A stretch of 15,004 nt of DNA from JANNWF01 sp052390415 (GTDB lineage: Bacteria; Pseudomonadota; Gammaproteobacteria; Xanthomonadales; Xanthomonadaceae), in contig JBQTGY010000152.1 in the NCBI GenBank assembly GCA_052390415.1, positions 1-15,004 on the forward strand, read 5' to 3'. The notes beneath the pieces are model-generated. The model was not told the origin of the DNA and ran no database searches. It was given only the letters and a program-made list of their open reading frames with translations. Shown one piece after another: positions 6,120 to 14,002 of this stretch; position 1 is the first letter of the stretch; every line of letters begins with the position of its first letter. The position numbers were made by a program, and so were the translations under genes.

Positions 6120-9101
6120 ATGTCCATCGATTCGAAGCGCCGCCATCACCTCGGCATGGCGGGACCAGCCCGCCATCGCCGCGCCATCCTCACGTTGTGT
6201 ATCGGCGCTGCTTTGCATTCGCCGGTGTGGGCACAGGAAGCAGCGGCTGATGCAGATCCTGATTCTGCGTCTGAAGCCAGGACTGAAGCAGAGCTTGAAG
6301 AGGCGAAAGAACTCGACACCGTCAACGTGACCGGCATCCGCGCCTCGCTGATGCGCGCGCAGGACATGAAGCGCGACGCCGACACGCACATCGACGCCAT
6401 TTCCGCCACCGACATCAGCGCGTTACCCGACGTCAGCGTGCTGGAAGCCTTGCAGCGCATCCCTGGCATCTCGATCGAGCGTTTTGCGGCCAAGGATGAC
6501 CCGGACCACTTTTCGACCGAGGGCAGCGGCGTGACCCTGCGTGGTCTGCCCAACACCCGCAGCGAGTTCAACGGGCGCGACACGTTTTCGGCCAACAGCG
6601 GACGCGGCCTGTCTTTCCAGGACGTGCCGCCCGAGCTGATCGGCAGCGTCGAGGTGTTCAAGAACCAGACCGCCGATATGGTCGAAGGCGGCATCTCCGG
6701 CACCATCAATCTCAATACGCGCAAACCGCTCGACTCTGATTCGCGACTGTTGCAGTTTTCCGGCCAGGCCAACTACGGCGATCTTGAGGAAGAGGTCACA
6801 CCGAGCTTCTCCGGCTTGTTCAGCAACGTGTGGGACATGGGCGGCGGCCGGTTTGGCCTGCTCGCCAGTCTGTCCCATTCCGATCTCGACTTCCGTTCCG
6901 ACGGCGCCCAGTTCGGCGCGCATGTGGAACAGGGAGCCGGCAGCGGCCGCTATGCGCCGATCAATGCCGGCATCCGCACCACTTCAACCAATCGCAAGCG
7001 CGATGGCGCGTCCCTCGCCCTGCAGTTCGAGAACGCCGACCGCACGTTCGACTTCACCGGCGAATACGTGCGCTCCGACAGTGATACCAGCTGGGTGGAG
7101 TACGCATTTTTCTCCGACGACGCGGGCAGTTCGCCGGGTGCCAACACGGTCTACGACAACCAGGGTCGGTTCCTCAGCGGCACGCTGCAGGGCGTGGCGT
7201 CGGGCCTCGGACCGCAAACACGTGGTTCGGACGGCAATACGCTGGTCGAAGACTATTCGCTGACCTTCAACTTCCGGCCCAACGACCGTCTGTACCTGAC
7301 CGCCGACATGCAGTACGTGGAGTCGAGCACCGACATCGTCGATCTCTCGGTATTCGGCGGTCTGGCTCGCCAGAGTGGCGGTCCGAGCGGGGTCAACATC
7401 GATTTGCAGCGAGGAAGCGGAACACCGCGGATCAACTTCCGGAGGCCAGATGGCGCCACGCAATCCGATGCGGACTACTTCGCCGATCCGAACAACTACT
7501 TCTGGCGCGCCGCGATGGATCACATCGAGGAATCCGAGGGCGACGAACTCGCCTTCCGCTTCGATGCCGACTACGCCCTGGATGGCGATTTCTTCCGCGA
7601 GGTGGAGGCCGGCATCCGCTCGGCCGAACGCGACCAGACCACCCGTTGGTCGACCTACAACTGGGGCAACCTTAGTGAGACGTGGACTGGCAACGGTCTG
7701 GCAAGCTTCGCGGGTGGAGCGTCGGGTTCGGGCTTCCGACTTGACCAGAGCGGTCCGTTCAACTTCGGCAGTTTCCACAACGGCGACGTCGGTGGCCTGC
7801 CGGGCGGAGTGGGTGTATTCCCCGATCCCATCCTGGTAACCGACTACGCCACGTTCCGGCAGAACTTCGACGTGCCCAGCGTATTCCGTGGTTCGTTGAG
7901 CGGTCGTGCAGGAGCAAACGGGTTCTACATCCCGGCCGAGATCAATGGCACCAATGAGCAGAACTCGGCCGCTTACGTGCGACTCAATTTCGAGAACGAT
8001 GCGGAGAATCGCTTCGGTGGCAACATCGGCCTGCGTTATGTGGAGCAGGACACGCGGGTCAATGGTGGTATCGCCTTCCCCACCCTCAACCTGAGCCCGG
8101 AAGTGGCAGCGACCCTGCCGGCCGAGGTGCGCGCATTTGCGAACGGTGCCAGCAGCACCGAAGCCGCACGCTCAAGTTTCGACACCATCTTGCCCAGCCT
8201 GAATCTCAAATACGAAATCACTCCCGACCTGCTGCTGCGGTTTGGTGCGTCCAAGGCAATTGCATTTCCGGAGCTTGGCAACCTTCGCTACAACTACAAC
8301 ATCTCGGCCGACATCACGACCAATGCAGACGGTACGGCAACGCTCAACCGCTTCTTCCAGAGCAGTGGCAATCCGTTCCTCGATCCGATGGAATCGAAGA
8401 ACTACGATCTGTCACTTGAGTACTACTTCAGCGAGTCCGACTATCTGGCGCTCGGTGTGTTCTACAAGGACATCCGAAACTTCTTCTCCAACAACACCAT
8501 CGAGACACCGGTCAGCAACAACGGGGTAACCCAGCTGGTCGACATCGACCAGCCGATCAATATCGGCCAGGCCTCGATCACCGGTCTCGAATTCTCCTAC
8601 CAGCAGTTCTTCGACCAGCTTCCAGGGATCTGGAGTGGGCTCGGTGTGCAGTTCAATTACACCTACCTAGATCCGAGTGATGTGCCGCAGCAGAACCTGC
8701 GCCCGGTGCAGTCGGGCAGTGGCGACGATGCGAACAGGGCCAGCATTCCGTTCGACAATTTGCCGCTGCAGAGTTTGTCCGAGCACCAGTACAACCTGGT
8801 CGGCATCTTCCAGAACGACCAATGGGAAGCGCGGCTCGCGTACAACTGGCGCGACGAGTACCTGCTGACCATCCGCGAAGTGAACATCGGGCTGCCGACG
8901 TTCGCCGAGGACTACGGCCAGCTTGACGGCTCGCTGTTCTACCGGTTCAACGACCGCTGGCAGGTCGGGTTGCAGGCCTCCAATCTGCTGCAAGACGAAG
9001 TGGTGACCGAGAACCAGGTCAATGCCGAGGGTCTGCGCGTATTCCGCAGCTCCTTCATCTTCGACACCCGCTATACCTTCGTGCTGCGCGGCACGTTCTA
9101 G
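6120..9101 (+). CDS. TonB-dependent outer-membrane receptor (Xanth-Caul type)
   Basis: A 993-aa outer-membrane transporter that uses TonB/ExbBD energy to import a ligand into the periplasm. The signal peptide is basic (KRRHH...RHRR) with core ILTLCIGAAL and probable cleavage after VWA or VWAQ (38-39). An acidic linker leads to a TonB-box-like LDTVNVTG (65-72). The plug domain is about 78-200, with DVSVLEALQRIPGISIER (104-121), GVTLRGLP (137-144) and the end-of-plug signature VEVFKNQTADMVEGGISGTI (177-196, 20 residues). The remainder is a beta-barrel rich in aromatic alternating strands, ending RYTFVLRGTF with a terminal Phe, as expected for BAM-dependent insertion. The architecture matches the TonB-Xanth-Caul family (TIGR01782), often tied to carbohydrate uptake. 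ATG 6120 is fixed by its ribosome site. Downstream halogenase-like and GH5 genes suggest a beta-glucan or mannan oligosaccharide as ligand; that is inference. Confidence 0.95.
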   Translation: MSIDSKRRHHLGMAGPARHRRAILTLCIGAALHSPVWAQEAAADADPDSASEARTEAELEEAKELDTVNVTGIRASLMRAQDMKRDADTHIDAISATDISALPDVSVLEALQRIPGISIERFAAKDDPDHFSTEGSGVTLRGLPNTRSEFNGRDTFSANSGRGLSFQDVPPELIGSVEVFKNQTADMVEGGISGTINLNTRKPLDSDSRLLQFSGQANYGDLEEEVTPSFSGLFSNVWDMGGGRFGLLASLSHSDLDFRSDGAQFGAHVEQGAGSGRYAPINAGIRTTSTNRKRDGASLALQFENADRTFDFTGEYVRSDSDTSWVEYAFFSDDAGSSPGANTVYDNQGRFLSGTLQGVASGLGPQTRGSDGNTLVEDYSLTFNFRPNDRLYLTADMQYVESSTDIVDLSVFGGLARQSGGPSGVNIDLQRGSGTPRINFRRPDGATQSDADYFADPNNYFWRAAMDHIEESEGDELAFRFDADYALDGDFFREVEAGIRSAERDQTTRWSTYNWGNLSETWTGNGLASFAGGASGSGFRLDQSGPFNFGSFHNGDVGGLPGGVGVFPDPILVTDYATFRQNFDVPSVFRGSLSGRAGANGFYIPAEINGTNEQNSAAYVRLNFENDAENRFGGNIGLRYVEQDTRVNGGIAFPTLNLSPEVAATLPAEVRAFANGASSTEAARSSFDTILPSLNLKYEITPDLLLRFGASKAIAFPELGNLRYNYNISADITTNADGTATLNRFFQSSGNPFLDPMESKNYDLSLEYYFSESDYLALGVFYKDIRNFFSNNTIETPVSNNGVTQLVDIDQPINIGQASITGLEFSYQQFFDQLPGIWSGLGVQFNYTYLDPSDVPQQNLRPVQSGSGDDANRASIPFDNLPLQSLSEHQYNLVGIFQNDQWEARLAYNWRDEYLLTIREVNIGLPTFAEDYGQLDGSLFYRFNDRWQVGLQASNLLQDEVVTENQVNAEGLRVFRSSFIFDTRYTFVLRGTF

Positions 9102-9163
9102 TGGCGTGCTTCGCGATTGATGGAGAGATTTCACGCCAACAGTCGCAGGGCAATTGCCAATTC

Positions 9164-9263
9164 AGAAGCGGCGTCGCAGGAGCGACGCCCTCCAACAGCT
9201 GGCTCGAATGCGGATGAATGAATGCGAGCCGATGGAGGGCCGCGCTCCTGCGCGGCTGCTCTG
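9164..9263. repeat. BIME-like pair of inverted REP hairpins
   Basis: Two perfect 7-bp hairpins with tetraloops lie in opposite orientation: GCGTCGC-AGGA-GCGACGC (9171-9188) and GCCGCGC-TCCT-GCGCGGC (9239-9256). Their flanks also pair: GCCCTCC (9187-9193) with GGAGGGC (9234-9240), and GGCTCG (9201-9206) with CGAGCC (9225-9230). The whole unit can fold as one long cruciform or as two stems. This is the form of REP/BIME elements mobilised by RAYT transposases; no RAYT gene is in the window. It lies between receptor and first halogenase gene and could protect the receptor mRNA end or limit read-through. Confidence 0.75.
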
Positions 9264-9330
9264 ATTTGGGGTGTTCGGTACATGCTGAGACGGTCCGATT
9301 TTTGGCAAACACGGCATCAGGGTCGGTTGA

Positions 9331-9350
9331 CCCAAACTTCCGCCTTTGGG
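9331..9350. promoter_or_regulatory. Inverted repeat before the first halogenase gene
   Basis: CCCAAA (9331-9336) and TTTGGG (9345-9350) pair around an 8-base loop, 42 bp before ATG 9392. TTGACC (9327-9332) could be a -35 box, but no convincing -10 follows. It may be a leader hairpin or operator. The rest of 9264-9391 shows nothing recognisable. Confidence 0.25.
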
Positions 9351-9391
9351 CAATCTGAGGCGGCGGCGTATTGCAGGCGATAGCAAAAGTG

Positions 9392-10969
9392 ATGAACGCG
9401 ACGGAAACGGGCGAAGGGCCGGTGCGCCACGTAGTCATCGCCGGTGGAGGCAGCGCGGGCTGGATGACGGCGGCCGCACTCAGCAGCGTGCTCGCTGGCC
9501 GCAACATGCAGATCACTTTGATCGAGTCGGAACAGATCGGCACGGTCGGTGTCGGCGAAGCCACCCTGCCCCACCTGCGCTATTTCAACCAGCGGCTCGG
9601 CATCGACGAGCCAGACTTCATGCGCGCCACCGGCGCGACCTACAAGCTGGGCATTCAATTCGCCCATTGGGGCCGCAAGGGGGATACCTATATCCATCCC
9701 TTCGGCGACTTCGGCAGCGAGGTCGACGGGCTGGGGTTTCACCATGCCTTCCTGCGCGCGCAAGTAGCGGGGAACCCGCATGATCTGGGCGATTACTCCC
9801 TGCCGGTGTGCATGGCGGCGGCGGGACGGTTTGCTTTTCCCGATCCTGATCCTTCGTCACTCGCCGCAACTTTTTCATACGCGTATCACATCGATTCATC
9901 GCTGTATGCGCGTTATCTGCGCCAGTTCTCCGAAGCTCGCGGCGTGCAGCGGCAGGAAGGCCGCATCGTCAACGTCGAGCAGGATCCGGAAACCGGCTTC
10001 ATCCGCGCCGTCGTGCTGGAATCGGGTCAGCGCATCGAGGGCGACCTCTTCATCGATTGCTCGGGCTTCCGTGGCCTGCTGATCGAGCAGACGCTCAAGG
10101 CAGGTTACGAGGACTGGAAACATTGGTTGCCTTGTGACCGTGCCATCGCCATTCCCTGCGAAGGCGTGGCCGATCCGCCGCCCTGCACTCAGGCGAGTGC
10201 AGAGCGCGCCGGCTGGCGCTGGCGCATTCCGCTGCAACATCGAATCGGCAACGGCCACGTGTATGCAAGCGATTTCTGCAGCGATGACGAAGCGCTGGAT
10301 GTGTTGCGCGCTGCGCTGCCGGGGCGGGCACTGGCCGAACCCAACCTGCTGCGTTTTCAGACCGGACGGCGGCGGCTCAGCTGGTCGCACAACTGCGTGG
10401 CGATCGGACTCTCGGCAGGTTTCCTCGAACCGCTGGAATCGACCGGCCTGCACCTGATCCAGCTGGCGATCATGAAGCTGGTGGAGTTTTTCCCCGGCCG
10501 CGCGATGGAGCCAACGCTGCGCAATGAATTCAACCGGCTGATGCAGATGGAGGTGGAGCGGGTGAAGGATTTCCTGATCCTGCACTACCACGCCACACAG
10601 CGCGACGACAGCCTGTTCTGGGATCACTGCCGAACGCTTGATCTACCCGACTCGTTGCAACACAAGCTGCAGACTTTTCGCGAAACCGGGCACGTGGTGC
10701 GCTACCGCGAAGGGCTGTTTCTGGAGCCCAGCTGGATCGCCGTGCTGCTGGGCCAGCGCTGCCAACCACGCCGGCTCGATCCACGCATCGAACGTTATCC
10801 GCTGGCCTCGCTGCAAGCCGGGCTGGAGGCATTGCGGCAGCGGATCGGCCGCTGTGTCGAGGGCATGCCTCGGCATGAGGAGGCCATCGAGCGTATCGGT
10901 GCCGTTGACGAACAAGGCTGGCGGCGCGCGTCGATGAGTCTGTACGGCATGCGTGAGGCTACCCATTAA
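9392..10969 (+). CDS. Flavin-dependent halogenase family protein, first copy
   Basis: A 525-aa FAD-dependent halogenase-family protein (tryptophan halogenase, PrnA/RebH fold; Trp_halogenase domain over almost the full length). Enzymes of this family use FADH2, O2 and halide to make HOCl or HOBr, which a lysine carries to an aromatic substrate. Visible motifs: GGGSAG FAD-binding loop (18-23), GVGEAT (53-58), catalytic-type Lys85 in TYKLGIQF, IDCSGFRG (221-228), WRWRIP (275-280, the WxWxIP signature that suppresses monooxygenase activity), and FLEPLEST (344-351) containing the conserved Glu-Ser pair. All features needed for activity are present. The true substrate is unknown; uncharacterised homologues near TonB receptors may act on indoles in vitro. 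ATG 9392 was preferred to TTG 9371; ribosome sites are weak for both. A flavin reductase is not encoded nearby. It overlaps the next gene by 17 nt. Confidence 0.92.
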   Translation: MNATETGEGPVRHVVIAGGGSAGWMTAAALSSVLAGRNMQITLIESEQIGTVGVGEATLPHLRYFNQRLGIDEPDFMRATGATYKLGIQFAHWGRKGDTYIHPFGDFGSEVDGLGFHHAFLRAQVAGNPHDLGDYSLPVCMAAAGRFAFPDPDPSSLAATFSYAYHIDSSLYARYLRQFSEARGVQRQEGRIVNVEQDPETGFIRAVVLESGQRIEGDLFIDCSGFRGLLIEQTLKAGYEDWKHWLPCDRAIAIPCEGVADPPPCTQASAERAGWRWRIPLQHRIGNGHVYASDFCSDDEALDVLRAALPGRALAEPNLLRFQTGRRRLSWSHNCVAIGLSAGFLEPLESTGLHLIQLAIMKLVEFFPGRAMEPTLRNEFNRLMQMEVERVKDFLILHYHATQRDDSLFWDHCRTLDLPDSLQHKLQTFRETGHVVRYREGLFLEPSWIAVLLGQRCQPRRLDPRIERYPLASLQAGLEALRQRIGRCVEGMPRHEEAIERIGAVDEQGWRRASMSLYGMREATH

Positions 10970-12416
10970 CGCCGCCGAGGCACCGCTGCGCAGCGTGCTG
11001 GTGACCGGCGAGCCGGTGCATGCGTGGATGATTGCCGCGCGTTTGGCGCGTGCATTGCGCCGCCACGAGGTGCGTGTGTTGGTGCTGGAGGAAGACGGTG
11101 AGCAAACACCCGGCGTGCTGTGCTTCGACCCTGACATCCATGCGTTCCATCGAACCCTCGGCGTCGAGCCCAGCGGTGTGCTGCGTCATCTGCGTGCCAC
11201 GCTGCGTCATGGCACCCACTTCGCCGACTGGAGTGGTCGCGACCAGGGTGGCTTTGTCGGCTTTGGCAGCGCCGGACAACTGATCGAACGGATGCCGTTT
11301 CAGCACTACGTGACTGCACTGCGCAAGCAGCGTGGTGGGGCGCGACTGGTTGATTACTGCCCCGCCGCTCAAGCAGCACGGGCTGGCAAGTTCGCGCTGG
11401 AAGGCAGCGGTCCTCTAACCGGACTTGAGGCCGGACTCAGCGTCGAGCGTGCGGATTACCTCAACTTCCTGCGTGCATTGGCGAGCGATCTCGACGTCGG
11501 GCATGTGGTCGGGCGACTGCAGCAGGTCGAGTGCGACGCTGACGGTCATGCGCAGACGCTGTGCCTCGAAGATGGACGGCGTGTTGTTGCTGACGCGTAC
11601 TTTGACTGCACACAAGACGCCACGCTCGCAAGCGCTGGCGGCTCGCCTCAGCGCCACCCGTTTCCCGCACAAGTCGGTAGCGTTCGACGCGAGCGGCGTC
11701 GAGCGCGACTCCCTGGCCCTGCCCCACTGTTCGATCAGATCGTCTGCCGCGAAGACGGTTGGGAACGCTTGCGCTGCGTCGGCGACAGCGTCGAGTCCGA
11801 GCGCGTGTGGACGGTCGATCCGCACAGCCCAGGTGCCAGGCAAGTTGCGAATGGGCTGCTTCGCGCGCCTTGGCAAGGCCGCTGCGTGGCGCTGGGGCCT
11901 GCACTGGGTGACTCGGTCGATCTGGTCGCGGACCGCTGGCTGCTGACCCGCCGGGCTATCGCACACTGGCTGCGTCTGCTGCCGACGCGTGATCCGCCGC
12001 CCAAGCTGCGAGACGAATTCAATCGAGTGGTCGTGGCCGAAGCGCTGCGGCTCGCCGACGCGCAACACCTGCCGCTTCTGACTGCTGCCGCCCGCACGCC
12101 AGGCTGGGCTGCGTCGGTGCGCATCGATGAAGGTGCGGCGACTGATTTGCGTTACCGCATCGACCTGTTCCACTCAACTGGCCGGCTCAGTTTCCACGAG
12201 GACGAGCCGCTTGCCGCACCGCGCTGGATGATGTTGCTGGAAGCGCTTGGCGTGCTGCCGAAAGCGGCGGATCGTCTGCTGCCGGCGCTGCCACCCGAGG
12301 ATCTGGCGCGGCGCATGGATCAAGTCGGCACAGCACTCGCCCAAGCGGTGGCCGGTTTGCCATCTCATGACGAGGCCCTCGCCTCGCTGCGTCAGCCAGC
12401 TGGCATCAGCGCATGA
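10953..12416 (+). CDS. Divergent halogenase-family protein, likely pseudoenzyme
   Basis: A 487-aa protein starting at GTG 10953 inside the end of the previous gene. It aligns along its length with its neighbours: LRSVLVTG...AWMIAARLARAL (12-35), FADW (90-93), an LRDEFNR segment also found in the first halogenase as LRNEFNR, and a C-terminal LPSHDEALASL matching MPRHEEAIERI and MPTHEAFIRRH. The functional motifs are gone. The GGGxAG loop reads GEPVHA (19-24), GVGEAT reads GVLCFD, the catalytic lysine is Arg85, WxWxIP is absent, and PLEST is replaced by unrelated residues near ALGDSVDL. FAD binding and halogenation are therefore not expected. The reading frame is intact with normal codon use over 1.4 kb, so it seems to be kept by selection. 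It could be a structural partner or regulator of the active-like copies; that is inference. No other ATG start is available before the conserved N-terminus. Confidence 0.85.
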   Translation: MRLPINAAEAPLRSVLVTGEPVHAWMIAARLARALRRHEVRVLVLEEDGEQTPGVLCFDPDIHAFHRTLGVEPSGVLRHLRATLRHGTHFADWSGRDQGGFVGFGSAGQLIERMPFQHYVTALRKQRGGARLVDYCPAAQAARAGKFALEGSGPLTGLEAGLSVERADYLNFLRALASDLDVGHVVGRLQQVECDADGHAQTLCLEDGRRVVADAYFDCTQDATLASAGGSPQRHPFPAQVGSVRRERRRARLPGPAPLFDQIVCREDGWERLRCVGDSVESERVWTVDPHSPGARQVANGLLRAPWQGRCVALGPALGDSVDLVADRWLLTRRAIAHWLRLLPTRDPPPKLRDEFNRVVVAEALRLADAQHLPLLTAAARTPGWAASVRIDEGAATDLRYRIDLFHSTGRLSFHEDEPLAAPRWMMLLEALGVLPKAADRLLPALPPEDLARRMDQVGTALAQAVAGLPSHDEALASLRQPAGISA

Positions 12417-13924
12417 ACCACGCCCTGCGCAGCATCGTCATCGTGGGCGGCGGCACCGCGGGCTGGATGACGGCGGCTGCTTTGTCGAAGGTACTCGGTC
12501 AGTCCGACTGCCAGATCACCCTGATCGAGTCCGAGCAGATCGGCACCGTCGGCGTCGGCGAAGCGACCATCCCGCAAATACTCACCTTCAATCGGCTGCT
12601 CGGCATCGATGAAGACGATTTCGTACGTTGCACCCAGGCCACCTTCAAGCTCGGCATCCGCTTCGATGATTGGGCGCGGCTCGGCGACAGTTATCTGCAT
12701 CCATTCGGCGTGTTCGGCGTACCGATCGAAGCGATCCCCTTCCATCACTACTTCCTCAAACTGCGTGGACTCGGTCGGCTTGATCGCATCGACGAGTTCT
12801 CGCTTGCCTGCATGGCCGCGCCGCAGAATCGCTTCACTCGGCCGCTGGACATTCCGAAATCGCCGCTGGCGCAGATCGCCTACGCGTTCCAGTTTGATGC
12901 CAGCCTCTACGCGCGTTACCTGCGCCGTTACGCCGAAGCGCGTCGGGTGCAGCGCATCGAGGGCCGCATCACAGAAGTGAAGCAGCATGCCGAGAGTGGC
13001 TTCGTTGAAGCCGTGACACTCGACAACGGCAGACGGATTGAAGGCGAACTGTTCATCGACTGCTCCGGCTTTCGCGGTCTGCTGATCGGCGAGGCCATGG
13101 GGGTTGCGTATCGTTCATGGAATCACTGGCTGCCCTGTGACCGCGCCCTGGCCGTGCCCTGCGCGCGTTCGGGTCCGCCCGAGCCCTACACCCGTGCGAC
13201 GGCGCGCGTCGCAGGCTGGCAGTGGCGCATCCCCTTGCAACATCGCAATGGCAACGGGTATGTCTTCAGCAGCGGCTTCATCGACGAAGCCGAGGCCGAG
13301 TCAACGTTGCTCGCAAACCTCGATGGTCCGACGCTCGGGCCGGTGAACCGATTGCGCTTCACGCCCGGTCGGCGCGAGCGCGTCTGGGATCGCAACGTGG
13401 TGGCGATTGGTCTGTCCAGCGGCTTTCTGGAGCCGCTCGAATCAACCAGCATCCATCTGATCCAGTCGGGCATCGCCAAGCTCATAGGCATGTTCCCCGG
13501 CCGCGATTTCGCCAAAGTCGACATCGACAAGTACAACCAGCAGTCGATCAACGAGATCGAGCGCATCCGCGACTTCGTGATCCTTCATTACAAGGCCACC
13601 GATCGCGATGACTCGGAGTTCTGGCGTTACTGCAAGGCGATGTCGATTCCCGACAGCCTGACCGAGAAGATCGACCTGTTCCGCGCCAACGGGCGGCTGT
13701 ATCGCGAACACGACGAACTGTTTTCCGAGACCAGCTGGCTGGCGGTGATGCTCGGTCAGCGCATCGTTCCGGCTGCCTATCACCCGCTGGTTGATGGTTA
13801 TCCGATTGAGCCGCTGTTCAAGTATCTCGACCAAACGCGGCAAGTCATTCGCCGCGCAGCAGCGGCGATGCCGACCCATGAAGCATTCATTCGCCGGCAC
13901 TGCCGGGCGAACACTCAGGCCTAG
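12413..13924 (+). CDS. Flavin-dependent halogenase family protein, third copy
   Basis: A 503-aa protein closely related to the product of 9392-10969, with long shared blocks such as LIESEQIGTVGVGEAT and SGFRGLLI. Motifs: GGGTAG (12-17), GVGEAT (47-52), catalytic-type Lys79 in TFKLGIRF (the same number as Lys79 of PrnA and RebH), IDCSGFRG (215-222), WQWRIP (269-274), and FLEPLEST (338-345) with Glu343-Ser344. All motifs for FAD-dependent halogenation are intact. The start is fixed by a classic ATGA overlap: ATG 12413 shares four bases with the TGA of the preceding gene, which indicates translational coupling. Together the three genes look like a single transcription unit built by duplication. 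The substrate is not predictable. Compared with the first copy it lacks about 20 N- and C-terminal residues in total. Confidence 0.93.
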   Translation: MNHALRSIVIVGGGTAGWMTAAALSKVLGQSDCQITLIESEQIGTVGVGEATIPQILTFNRLLGIDEDDFVRCTQATFKLGIRFDDWARLGDSYLHPFGVFGVPIEAIPFHHYFLKLRGLGRLDRIDEFSLACMAAPQNRFTRPLDIPKSPLAQIAYAFQFDASLYARYLRRYAEARRVQRIEGRITEVKQHAESGFVEAVTLDNGRRIEGELFIDCSGFRGLLIGEAMGVAYRSWNHWLPCDRALAVPCARSGPPEPYTRATARVAGWQWRIPLQHRNGNGYVFSSGFIDEAEAESTLLANLDGPTLGPVNRLRFTPGRRERVWDRNVVAIGLSSGFLEPLESTSIHLIQSGIAKLIGMFPGRDFAKVDIDKYNQQSINEIERIRDFVILHYKATDRDDSEFWRYCKAMSIPDSLTEKIDLFRANGRLYREHDELFSETSWLAVMLGQRIVPAAYHPLVDGYPIEPLFKYLDQTRQVIRRAAAAMPTHEAFIRRHCRANTQA

Positions 13925-13989
13925 CGCCGGCAGCGCCCATCACCTCACCGTTTCAAACGCCCCACCCAGCGAATCAACAGCCCTTCGGC

Positions 13990-13994
13990 AGAGG
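13990..13994 (+). promoter_or_regulatory. Ribosome binding site for the GH5 gene
   Basis: AGAGG lies 8 nt before ATG 14003. The 78-nt gap from the third halogenase gene contains no visible promoter or terminator, so read-through from the upstream genes is likely. Confidence 0.45.
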
Positions 13995-14002
13995 CATTCC
14001 TC

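Noticed and set aside
9171..9256. Rho-independent terminator after the receptor gene
   Set aside because: The stems are strong but no T-run follows either one; the paired inverted layout fits a REP/BIME element better.
10953..12416. Annotating the middle halogenase-like gene as an active tryptophan halogenase
   Set aside because: The FAD loop, catalytic lysine, WxWxIP and Glu-Ser motif are all missing although the overall similarity is clear.
10953..12416. Calling the middle halogenase-like gene a decaying pseudogene
   Set aside because: The frame is open for 487 codons without stops or frameshifts and is coupled to both neighbours by overlaps, which fits a maintained gene better.
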